Of a DNA stretch of 64,000 nt, positions 51,408-57,791 are shown in pieces (positions within the stretch are counted from its first letter, which is position 1; each line of letters opens with the position of its first letter). The notes below the pieces were generated by a model that saw only the letters and a program-made list of their open reading frames with translations, did not search any database and was not told the origin of the DNA. The stretch is from IMG/VR virus record IMGVR_UViG_3300023110_002336, positions 26,622 to 90,621 of that record; one strand, given 5' to 3'. The translations under genes were made by a program, and so were the position numbers. Source of the stretch: a virus.

Positions 51408-51695
51408 TTAATTAAAACCTATCTCTTCTATGTCATCTGGGTGGATAGCAAGTAGATTGAAGCCATCATACACCAAGATTCTGTCTTTTTCATCCATTTC
51501 GTAACTGATTACATAGACTTGGATGCCTCTATTGACTTTCAGGAGTGTTTTCTTAGTCGGAGCCCATAGATAGAGGACACCAGTGCCCTTGATCATTGCG
51601 GGATTGACTAATTCCTTGGTTTTATCAATCTTTTTGCCAGTTATCTGGCGGATAACTTGCTCAACTCTATCAGCTTCAAGTTCATCCCACGCCAT
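51408..51695 (-). CDS. Small protein, unknown function
   Basis: A 95-residue protein from the ATG at 51695 (AGGTG 5 bases upstream). A helical N-terminus (AWDELEADRVEQVIRQITG) is followed by strands (GVLYLWAPTK, GIQVYVISYEM, RILVYDGFNLLAIHPDDIEEI). The C-terminal strands may form a barrel like its neighbours. It overlaps the upstream gene by 14 bases. No domain is recognised. Confidence 0.62.
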   Translation of the reverse strand: MAWDELEADRVEQVIRQITGKKIDKTKELVNPAMIKGTGVLYLWAPTKKTLLKVNRGIQVYVISYEMDEKDRILVYDGFNLLAIHPDDIEEIGFN

Positions 51696-51945
51696 TTGCA
51701 CCTGCTTTACTTAAGATAACGATGTCTGTTTGGTCATTTGTCCTAGCATAAGACATCTTCGTTAGTAAATAGCGCCGGTTTAGATCTTCAAATACATCAC
51801 CCTTGAATTCTAAGAAAAAATGCTTGTTGTAACTGAGCCACTGGACCACAAAAGAGTCACTTTTGGACTGAACAACAATCCCTCTTTTTAAATAACACTC
51901 GTCAATTGGGTGCTTTTGTTCTACATAATCGCCAAGTTCTATCAT
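51682..51945 (-). CDS. Small SH3/KOW-like protein
   Basis: An 87-residue protein, AGGAG 6-7 bases before the ATG. The opening IELGDYVEQKHPIDE and the strands LKRGIVVQSKSD, FVVQWLSYN, HFFLEFKGDVFEDLNRRYL fit the barrel pattern (G-D-x-V then G-x-V). A sigma70-like promoter lies 20 bases upstream, so it starts a transcription unit. Confidence 0.68.
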   Translation of the reverse strand: MIELGDYVEQKHPIDECYLKRGIVVQSKSDSFVVQWLSYNKHFFLEFKGDVFEDLNRRYLLTKMSYARTNDQTDIVILSKAGANGVG

Positions 51946-51963
51946 AATGGCTCCTATGTAACT

Positions 51964-51991
51964 AAAATAACACGCTTTTTGTGATTGTCAA
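51964..51991 (-). promoter_or_regulatory. Sigma70-like promoter upstream of the small barrel-protein unit
   Basis: Minus strand: TTGACA at 51991-51986, 16-base spacer, TATTTT at 51969-51964 preceded by TGT. The -10 box is imperfect. It is located in a 53-base gap before the ATG at 51945. Confidence 0.5.
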
Positions 51992-51998
51992 ATAAATT

Positions 51999-52319
51999 TT
52001 AGCCTATTGGACCCATCAACTTGCTTAGAAGAACTAAAACTGCCATTGCAAACTGGACAACAGCGAAGATTGTGATTGCTTTTGTCTTGAAATTATTTAA
52101 TTCTTCTACATCTTTAACTAATTTGGCTAGCTGGGGCGGCGAGATCACATCATCAATCTTTCCTTTCCATTCTCTCAACTCAACAACTTTGTCTTCTTTG
52201 GCTTTGAGTTCAGTTAGTTCTTGCTTTACTGTTTGAAGATCAACTCTAAGTGCCTCAATACCCTGTGATAATGCCTGGAGTTGGGCTAAAACTAGTTGAT
52301 TATAATTTTGTTCAGGCAT
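51999..52319 (-). CDS. Coiled-coil protein with C-terminal membrane anchor (XhlA/holin-like)
   Basis: A 106-residue protein. Residues ~8-50 are a coiled coil (LVLAQLQALSQGIEALRVDLQTVKQELTELK). A VVELREWKGKIDDVISPPQLAKLVKDV linker leads to one membrane helix at ~83-103 (TIFAVVQFAMAVLVLLSKL). This layout resembles XhlA-type cell-lysis helpers and tail-anchored phage membrane proteins. AAGGAGGG lies 7 bases before the ATG. A lysis role is inferred. Confidence 0.65.
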   Translation of the reverse strand: MPEQNYNQLVLAQLQALSQGIEALRVDLQTVKQELTELKAKEDKVVELREWKGKIDDVISPPQLAKLVKDVEELNNFKTKAITIFAVVQFAMAVLVLLSKLMGPIG

Positions 52320-52348
52320 TTAGAGCCCTCCTTACGTTAGTTAATTAG

Positions 52349-53497
52349 TCAAGACTTGTAGTCACCGCCACGTTTCTGTCTTTTGCAGTATTGTTTTTGG
52401 CTAAAACCCTTTGGAGATGAGCAATTTATGCTTCTTTTATACTTTTGCGACCACTTCTTGGCTTCTTCGTCGATTGTTTCTTCGCCAATAAGGCGTTTTC
52501 TCTGATCTTTACACAAGAATTTACCGCTAAGAGGGATGATGTCCTTGTTCTGACGCCAGAAATCTTCCAATTCTACCGGGATGTGCCCACATTGATCACC
52601 AGTTACAGGATCTTTATTGCCTCTCGTGCTATCAAGAATCTTTAGATAGTAACGATAGACATCATTTTTGTCTTCTTCGGACAAACTAGCCTCAATCCAG
52701 TTGTAGAGGCTGTTGAAGTTACGCATTTCTTCAACCGAGATAGGTGTCCTATAGATTTTTTCAATCAGTTCTAGAGCCTCCTGCGGGCTTGAAACGACCT
52801 TTTCCTTTGTGCCCTTGCGATAGATTCCCTTCGCGTGCTGGAATGAGTAGTCTTTTACTCCGAGAAGAGATAAAATCAACTGAGTTCTGTGCAGACCCTT
52901 CAGCATTTCTTGATCTTTTGATGGAGCATCCGAGAAATAAGCAAAGGTAAGCCAATCTAAGTTACCAAGCATCCAGTCGATCTGGATTCCAACGTCTTGT
53001 TGCTCTCCAGAGTCCGAGATCTGAGGAAATAAAGAGAACATACTGTTTGATGTAATCTTCTTTAGATCTGTTTTGATCAATTGAGAGTTCTGGTCGATGT
53101 ATTTTGCTAGCTCTTGTAAGAACGCACGAAGATCTAACTCTTCATTTGTAGCATTCTTTGATCGTTTAGCAAACTTTTGTCTTGTCTCAGCCCAAGTTTG
53201 TGGGTCAAGATTCCAACTCTGCAACATAGCGTCATCAATCTTCTTGCTAGGCACTAATCTGGGCACATCTACGGCGAGGTCGATGTCGCCAGATCTAGCT
53301 TTCTTACCTACAGAACCAACTGGTTCAAAAGTTTGGAATAGTTCTGAGTGCTCTGGAAATAAGCGAGCAAGTTCTTCGTAGTAGTGCTCAAGCGTTGGCT
53401 GGATAAATTCCAGAGGAATAGGACCAACGGCTTCGCCTTTGAAGACATTTCCACCTTCATTGACGAACCTACGCCAGTTTTCCATCAAAAGTTTCAT
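52349..53497 (-). CDS. Tagged Pol-beta-superfamily nucleotidyltransferase
   Basis: A 382-residue protein that opens with the island tag MKLLMENWRRFVNE. The nucleotidyltransferase core shows EPVGSVGKKARSGDIDLAVD (58-77): G61-S62 with D71 and D73 as metal ligands, and D174 in GIQIDWMLG as the third. A helical part follows (~180-300). The C-terminal tail has INCSSPKGFSQKQYCKRQKRG, two cysteines in a basic segment. Such enzymes add nucleotides to RNA, proteins or small molecules. With the tag, delivery into the host cell is inferred. The start overlaps the upstream stop by one base. Confidence 0.78.
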   Translation of the reverse strand: MKLLMENWRRFVNEGGNVFKGEAVGPIPLEFIQPTLEHYYEELARLFPEHSELFQTFEPVGSVGKKARSGDIDLAVDVPRLVPSKKIDDAMLQSWNLDPQTWAETRQKFAKRSKNATNEELDLRAFLQELAKYIDQNSQLIKTDLKKITSNSMFSLFPQISDSGEQQDVGIQIDWMLGNLDWLTFAYFSDAPSKDQEMLKGLHRTQLILSLLGVKDYSFQHAKGIYRKGTKEKVVSSPQEALELIEKIYRTPISVEEMRNFNSLYNWIEASLSEEDKNDVYRYYLKILDSTRGNKDPVTGDQCGHIPVELEDFWRQNKDIIPLSGKFLCKDQRKRLIGEETIDEEAKKWSQKYKRSINCSSPKGFSQKQYCKRQKRGGDYKS

Positions 53498-54501
53498 CAG
53501 TTTAATTCTTCAGTGTCTTTCTTGAGGGTTTGTGCATTCTGACGTGCTCGCAATGCGGAGTCCTTAGCCTCTGGTGCTCCCAAGTAGTATTCATTAACGT
53601 TCTTTGATAAAAGGTCAAGTTGCTGATAGATTTCAACAAGAACAGAGCCAAGCCTCGCGGTGTATAATTCGGCTAGCTTTCTCATTTCTTCGCGAGAACC
53701 ACCAAGATTCAAATTACCAATGAAATATTTTGGCTTCATTATGTAAGCTATGCCTAGACCATTGCCAGTTTTGTTTTTAGCAGATGTTACAAATTTTTTA
53801 GCGCCCTTGGTTTTCTTTCCAAGATCTTTGGCTGTAAAGTTGCCACGTATACTACGGTGACCAACAGTAAATTGATAAAAATCTATACTCATAACATTGT
53901 TGCTTGAGTCTCTGTTCTTGATTGCTACGACATATGTCATTGGAACTTGGTATTGTTCTATACTAGCAACCAAATTATTGTAAGAAGCTGTCACATAAGC
54001 AGATGCTCCAGAAAAGAAAAACTTCAAACTCATTGGATTACCTTTATCATCAACAATATCAGTAACGTCTTGATTTCTTCCACCTATAGTCTCAATTTGT
54101 TCTGCATCTCCACCAAAGAGTGCTGCAAGCAGTGACTCAAATAAAAACCCGCCAGTTTTGTCATTGAAGTCGTAGATGACTGATGAAAGGGAATCTAGAA
54201 AAACGAGGTTTGCGAGAATTTCAGAAACATCTTTTTGGGCTGCACATCCTGCATCGCACTCAGCGACAAAAGAATTTAAAGATTCAATCTTTGCAGCAAG
54301 AGAATCGCCAGCAATCTTAGAGGTAAACATCTCAATGATTTTTCTGTCGTCACTGCCGGGTGTTCCCCACTGTTCAGAAATTCTGAACTTGGGTAGACGA
54401 AGAACCATTTCTTCCCCACCACCTGCGGCAATATCAACTGCTCGCGTTGGCATTTCTTCTGCAATTAGGAATTTATTCCAATGTTCAAATAACTCTTTCA
54501 T
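53497..54501 (-). CDS. Tagged protein with PD-(D/E)XK-nuclease-like motif
   Basis: A 334-residue protein starting MKELFEHWNKFLIAEE, a variant of the island tag. Residues 117-162 read GGFLFESLLAALFGGD, NQDVTDIVDD and MSLKFFFS, giving the pattern E122...D145/D148...K160 of restriction-endonuclease-like folds. The remaining part is mixed helix and strand (TYVVAIKNRDSSNN, IDFYQFTVG). The nuclease call is an inference from these residues and was not confirmed by structure. The ATG lies in a TGA overlap with a frame that extends the kinase gene. Confidence 0.62.
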   Translation of the reverse strand: MKELFEHWNKFLIAEEMPTRAVDIAAGGGEEMVLRLPKFRISEQWGTPGSDDRKIIEMFTSKIAGDSLAAKIESLNSFVAECDAGCAAQKDVSEILANLVFLDSLSSVIYDFNDKTGGFLFESLLAALFGGDAEQIETIGGRNQDVTDIVDDKGNPMSLKFFFSGASAYVTASYNNLVASIEQYQVPMTYVVAIKNRDSSNNVMSIDFYQFTVGHRSIRGNFTAKDLGKKTKGAKKFVTSAKNKTGNGLGIAYIMKPKYFIGNLNLGGSREEMRKLAELYTARLGSVLVEIYQQLDLLSKNVNEYYLGAPEAKDSALRARQNAQTLKKDTEELN

Positions 54502-54572
54502 TTCAATGACTCCATGTACTTAACTAGTCTTTCAGCTTCACCATCGCTTAGAATCCAATTGTAAGATGGTTT
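54498..54572 (-). other. In-frame 24-codon extension after the kinase stop
   Basis: Directly after the kinase TGA (54575-54573) the same frame stays open for 24 codons (KPSYNWILSDGEAERLV..., ending ESLK) and then stops at TGA 54500-54498. That second TGA makes the usual ATGA overlap with the next gene. The peptide reads like protein. Either the first TGA is a recent mutation or sequencing error, or it is read through. Confidence 0.5.
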
Positions 54573-55721
54573 TCATGTGTTGAATCTTCCGAGATCAACA
54601 ATAACAATATCATTCGTGCCGGGACGCATCATAACGTTACCAGCGTGAACATCAAAAGGTCTAAACTCGCGGTCAGCAAACCTTTTCATCGCATCGCGGA
54701 CAAACATAATCTCTGGGAACTCTTGTTCTAGTTCGTCTTCTTGCCCGTAGAACTGGTCCATACCACGGAGAGCGGAGTCTTGTGATAATTCTCGTCCTTC
54801 TGCTCCAGAAACCAGAGGCTTTTGATATGCTTTTTCAAAACCAATAATTAGTGATTCTTTCATGTGTTGCTTATATTGTTCTATTACTTCTCTGTGTGCT
54901 TCACTTCTAGCATGATTTAGCATCTCTTTGTAACTTATTTGAACGTAGAGCATCATGAGCTTCTTACCTAAGTCGCTCATCGCCATTCTTCTTATGTAAG
55001 GATCGGGACGCACAGCAGGTATAGTGCCTGAGAAGAATTGTTCCATAATTTTTTTCTCTGCGGCTTCTTGTGCTTTCACGGTTAGATAATTACCTTGTTC
55101 TCCCATCAAACTCCAAGCAATATTCAAAAGCGAAGAGACGAGCTTGGGATTCTTGAGAAGTCGCTTGTCTCTAATTTCTCTTGCTCTTTTGTTTCTGTCT
55201 GAGTTGCCAAGAGCAGCAAACATTGATCTGGCAACATCTGTCGGTAATGGCTCTAGTTGTTCCATAACAATAAAGCCATGTTTCTTCTTTGTGCCGTCTG
55301 CACCTTCACCTTCAACTGGAATGTCTTCCATTGAGGCTTCATAGACGACGGGTAGATACTTCTTGTAGGCTCTAAAAGAATTGTAGTTATCTTTCACAAA
55401 CTTGTAGTTTTTTACCTCTCTCTCGGCAGAAGCACCACCACCTTGGTCAGCATCGATAGTCTTGATGGCCACAGTCTGACCAGTTTTCTTGTTTGTTGCT
55501 TTATAAACCTTGCCGTCCATACCAGAACCCAGTAGTTTATCTAGATAGTAGCCCTTCTCTGATAGGAAAAGTTTCAAGCCTGTAAGGGCACGGCGCTCGG
55601 GTTGTGGATCTGGTTTTGTTGGCTCATCGTTAAGAGCAAATGTAGGCTCTGCATCTCTGACTGTAGGACCAGCGAGTGGATTTTGCTCTAGCAAGAATTG
55701 ATTCCAAAATTTATTATACAT
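54573..55721 (-). CDS. Tagged Ser/Thr-kinase-like protein
   Basis: A 382-residue protein kinase-like enzyme that starts MYNKFWNQFLLEQ, the most divergent island tag. The glycine loop is LGSGMDGKVYKA (64-75), the ATP lysine is in VAIK (K87), and the helix glutamate follows in AEREV. The catalytic loop is FDVHAGN (D357, N362) and the metal site DLG (D376). The end comes only four residues after DLG, which is unusual; a 24-codon in-frame extension lies after the stop. It would phosphorylate host proteins after delivery. The start overlaps the upstream stop (TAATG). Confidence 0.8.
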   Translation of the reverse strand: MYNKFWNQFLLEQNPLAGPTVRDAEPTFALNDEPTKPDPQPERRALTGLKLFLSEKGYYLDKLLGSGMDGKVYKATNKKTGQTVAIKTIDADQGGGASAEREVKNYKFVKDNYNSFRAYKKYLPVVYEASMEDIPVEGEGADGTKKKHGFIVMEQLEPLPTDVARSMFAALGNSDRNKRAREIRDKRLLKNPKLVSSLLNIAWSLMGEQGNYLTVKAQEAAEKKIMEQFFSGTIPAVRPDPYIRRMAMSDLGKKLMMLYVQISYKEMLNHARSEAHREVIEQYKQHMKESLIIGFEKAYQKPLVSGAEGRELSQDSALRGMDQFYGQEDELEQEFPEIMFVRDAMKRFADREFRPFDVHAGNVMMRPGTNDIVIVDLGRFNT

Positions 55722-55888
55722 TATTTTCTACCTGTTATCAAGAAATACAACGAAAAACACGCAACGTTAAATAGTGTTAGAAGTTGTAATTGGGGTTGTT
55801 CCGAGATAACAGCAAAAAGAAAAAGCCCAATGTTTATCGCAATACATGTCATTGACATGGTTTCGATAAAACGATTGGACTGATTCAT
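55721..55888 (-). CDS. Small membrane protein with two spans
   Basis: A 55-residue protein from the ATG at 55888 with GAGG 9 bases upstream. Two hydrophobic helices are visible (TCIAINIGLFLFAVI at ~12-26 and LLTLFNVACFSLYFLI at ~36-51) joined by a short polar turn. It overlaps the kinase start by one base. The small size suits a holin- or inhibitor-like peptide; function unknown. Confidence 0.58.
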   Translation of the reverse strand: MNQSNRFIETMSMTCIAINIGLFLFAVISEQPQLQLLTLFNVACFSLYFLITGRK

Positions 55889-55917
55889 TCGTGAGCCCTC
55901 TACCAATAAGTAGAGTG

Positions 55918-56148
55918 TTAGTCGTCTATGTTTGAGATAATGTCAATTTCAGAAGGCTGTAGCCACCTCTTTGAGTTTGTCCTAAACATAAATACTTCTA
56001 TAAATAAAGCACTCTCTGGTTTTTTAGGAACCCCTGTTACGATTCCAACATCTCCTGCCTTATTTAGAACATCTATTTGAGAGAGCTTTCTAATTCTTAC
56101 TAGGTCTCCGGGTTTGTGCGCGAAATACCAATCTGACTTTCCATCCAT
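55918..56148 (-). CDS. Small SH3/KOW-like protein
   Basis: A 76-residue protein with GGAGG 7 bases before the ATG. HKPGDLVRIRKLS, KAGDVGIVTGVPKK, LFIEVFMFRTN and WLQPSEIDII show the complete KOW-like barrel: G-D-L-V start, G-x-V/I-x-G turn, and a closing helix-strand. It overlaps the next upstream gene by 49 bases. Confidence 0.7.
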   Translation of the reverse strand: MDGKSDWYFAHKPGDLVRIRKLSQIDVLNKAGDVGIVTGVPKKPESALFIEVFMFRTNSKRWLQPSEIDIISNIDD

Positions 56149-56558
56149 GCGACAGCCTCCTCTCTAGTCTCAAGCTTATCAGATAGACACCCGATAAACC
56201 TGTGTGTTCCTCCTTCGGCAACACACCAAGCCCATTTCCATTCTGTGTCCTCGTTACACATAAGACAAGTAATGGAAGAACTCTGACTTAGAGCAGGGAA
56301 CTCCTGCGCTACGAGTTTTGATAGAAGGTTGTTCCTCTTCTTGGCGAACATGTCTTCTTTCTCGTTTCTGATCTCGGCTGCTCGCTCCTGCGGTGCGTCT
56401 TCGGGAATGACGACCCACTCTGCGTTTTGGAACTTCTTGTCTAGTGTAGGCAGAACGTCCGAGAAGAAAAATTCTTTTTTATCTGCCTCAAATGTTGTGA
56501 TTGGGGTCTTTGCCCTCTTGCCATTTTTGAAAATTTTATAAGCATTCCAGTTACTCAC
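56100..56558 (-). CDS. Protein with CxxC motif, unknown function
   Basis: A 152-residue protein that starts at a GTG with AGGAGG 5 bases upstream. It has a basic N-terminus, a middle helical charged part, and cysteines in SITCLMCNEDTEWKWAWCVAEGG (~95-118), which could bind zinc. The C-terminal end is a helix (REEAVAWMESQIG). The stop of the upstream gene overlaps this start by 8 bases. Not recognised. Confidence 0.6.
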   Translation of the reverse strand: MSNWNAYKIFKNGKRAKTPITTFEADKKEFFFSDVLPTLDKKFQNAEWVVIPEDAPQERAAEIRNEKEDMFAKKRNNLLSKLVAQEFPALSQSSSITCLMCNEDTEWKWAWCVAEGGTHRFIGCLSDKLETREEAVAWMESQIGISRTNPET

Positions 56559-56829
56559 TCGTGCCTCCTGCTTTGTGAATTTGGATTGTTCCTACAATGA
56601 TAGACATTTTTAGCCCTTCTTCTTCCATGAATGGAATGTTATTGAAATGATTGAACTTTTCTGTTTGGTGAAACCAAGTGATTTTCCAAACATAGATGTC
56701 ATCGTGGGCGATGTCTATTCTTCTCTCACGCTCAGACAGGAACCCTTTGGAGCCTGTGCTAACGTCTATTATCATATCTCCTACAGATAATGTAACACAC
56801 TGCGACAAATCTCGCAAGTCATTCATCAT
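56551..56829 (-). CDS. Small barrel-like protein, paralog of the next gene upstream
   Basis: A 92-residue protein. LSVGDMIIDVSTGSKGFLSERERRIDI, DDIYVWKITWFH and NIPFMEEEGL match the adjacent upstream gene almost block by block (G-x-L/M...D...GFL-x-ER, IWVWD/IYVWK-x-W, IPF-x-EE). The pair is therefore a tandem duplication. It starts at one of two adjacent ATG codons and overlaps the upstream stop by 11 bases. Confidence 0.66.
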   Translation of the reverse strand: MMNDLRDLSQCVTLSVGDMIIDVSTGSKGFLSERERRIDIAHDDIYVWKITWFHQTEKFNHFNNIPFMEEEGLKMSIIVGTIQIHKAGGTSE

Positions 56830-57073
56830 CTTTCTCTACTATGTTCCATTCTCCTGCGTTGAGAAGCGAAAGCAGAGCCTCTTCTATGAATGGGATCATA
56901 CAGTTTTCAAAGTCAGTCGTTGGTCCAGCCCAATACATGTCCCAGACCCAAATCTCTTCGTGCTCCCAGCCTTTCATTATGTCGAATCTTTCAACCAAGA
57001 ATCCTAAATCATTTGTAACTGGATCCTTGACTAACAAGCCGGGTTTTAGGTCATTTTTCCTGTAGTACCTCAT
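56819..57073 (-). CDS. Small barrel-like protein, tandem paralog
   Basis: An 84-residue protein from the ATG at 57073; a longer start within the previous gene is not needed. DLKPGLLVKDPVTNDLGFLVERFDI, EEIWVWDMYWAG and CMIPFIEEALLSLL define it, and it is a clear relative of the gene just downstream. The SH3-like character is inferred from the strand pattern. Confidence 0.64.
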   Translation of the reverse strand: MRYYRKNDLKPGLLVKDPVTNDLGFLVERFDIMKGWEHEEIWVWDMYWAGPTTDFENCMIPFIEEALLSLLNAGEWNIVEKDDE

Positions 57074-57350
57074 GCTTATAACTAGCTTGCTCTTCGTTGA
57101 TGAGTAGCCAGTTTTCATGGGACTTGATGCAGGCAGCAGCAAATTCGCGCATTTTCTCACTATCGATCTCGGAAGTAGCCTTTAACACGCACACGCTACC
57201 GGGCATGTAAATAGCTTTTCCTGTTGTAGCAATACTTTCAACCTTGACGCGCTCAACTTCGCTGCCAATAACATTCAGCTTGTGATGTAGTGAGAATGCA
57301 GTAGCACAGCCACTTAGCATAAACAAACCAATAATAAATTCGTTTTTCAT
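57051..57350 (-). CDS. Small putative lipoprotein
   Basis: A 99-residue protein. The start MKNEFIIGLFMLSGCATAF has a hydrophobic core and a lipobox-like L-S-G-C (cleavage before C15). The rest is a soluble domain with two further cysteines. AGGAG lies 6 bases before the ATG. Its location would be the membrane of the infected cell; a lysis (spanin-like) or exclusion role is possible but unproven. Confidence 0.62.
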   Translation of the reverse strand: MKNEFIIGLFMLSGCATAFSLHHKLNVIGSEVERVKVESIATTGKAIYMPGSVCVLKATSEIDSEKMREFAAACIKSHENWLLINEEQASYKHEVLQEK

Positions 57351-57358
57351 GTTGTCTC

Positions 57359-57544
57359 CTATTCTACTGGTTCAACTAGATTAATAGACAGCCTCCCTGA
57401 CCTTCTTACCCTGATCCAGTAGACCTCGACATAATTGTCATCGAGAATTTTTAAAACCAATCCCAAGTCTCCAACTACAATTCCAAAAGAGTGTAGCCAA
57501 ATAGGATAGATTGAATTTAGCCTAACTAGATCGCCTACATTCAT
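57359..57544 (-). CDS. Small SH3/KOW-like protein
   Basis: A 61-residue protein, the shortest and clearest of the family: NVGDLVRLN, SFGIVVGDLGLVLKIL, YVEVYWIRVRRSGRLSINLVEPV. The G-D-L-V start, G-x-V turn and closing strand fit a single barrel. It starts within a 4-base ATGA overlap with the upstream stop. Confidence 0.7.
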   Translation of the reverse strand: MNVGDLVRLNSIYPIWLHSFGIVVGDLGLVLKILDDNYVEVYWIRVRRSGRLSINLVEPVE

Positions 57545-57756
57545 AAAACCTTGTATTGACCATTGTTTTTTTTAGTAAACCACCTTTCTTCGGCATTGTC
57601 AAAGCACAATACTTTCATGAATTTAGTTTTATGATCAACGTCTATAACTAGTGCCAATAACTTACGAGGATAGTCTTTGCAGTTGTAGTAAATCCAATCT
57701 CCCTCTTTGGCTTGCGGAAACTGGGCTGACCAAGGGTCGTCTTTTGGGTCTGTCAT
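57541..57756 (-). CDS. Small barrel-like protein with probable leaderless start
   Basis: A 71-residue protein. After MTDPKDDPWSAQFPQ come strands KEGDWIYYNCKD, KLLALVIDVDHKTKFMKVLCFDN and ERWFTKKNNGQYKVL. There is no ribosome site because a promoter -10 box lies only 6 bases before the ATG. It probably has a leaderless mRNA. Function unknown. Confidence 0.64.
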   Translation of the reverse strand: MTDPKDDPWSAQFPQAKEGDWIYYNCKDYPRKLLALVIDVDHKTKFMKVLCFDNAEERWFTKKNNGQYKVL

Positions 57757-57762
57757 GTAGAT

Positions 57763-57791
57763 AATATAACGCTAGAGCTTGATCCTGTCAA
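57763..57791 (-). promoter_or_regulatory. Sigma70-like promoter, probably for a leaderless mRNA
   Basis: Minus strand: TTGACA at 57791-57786, 17-base spacer, TATATT at 57768-57763. Six bases follow before the ATG at 57756-57754, so +1 falls at the start codon. The -35 box lies inside the end of the 625-residue gene. Confidence 0.68.
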
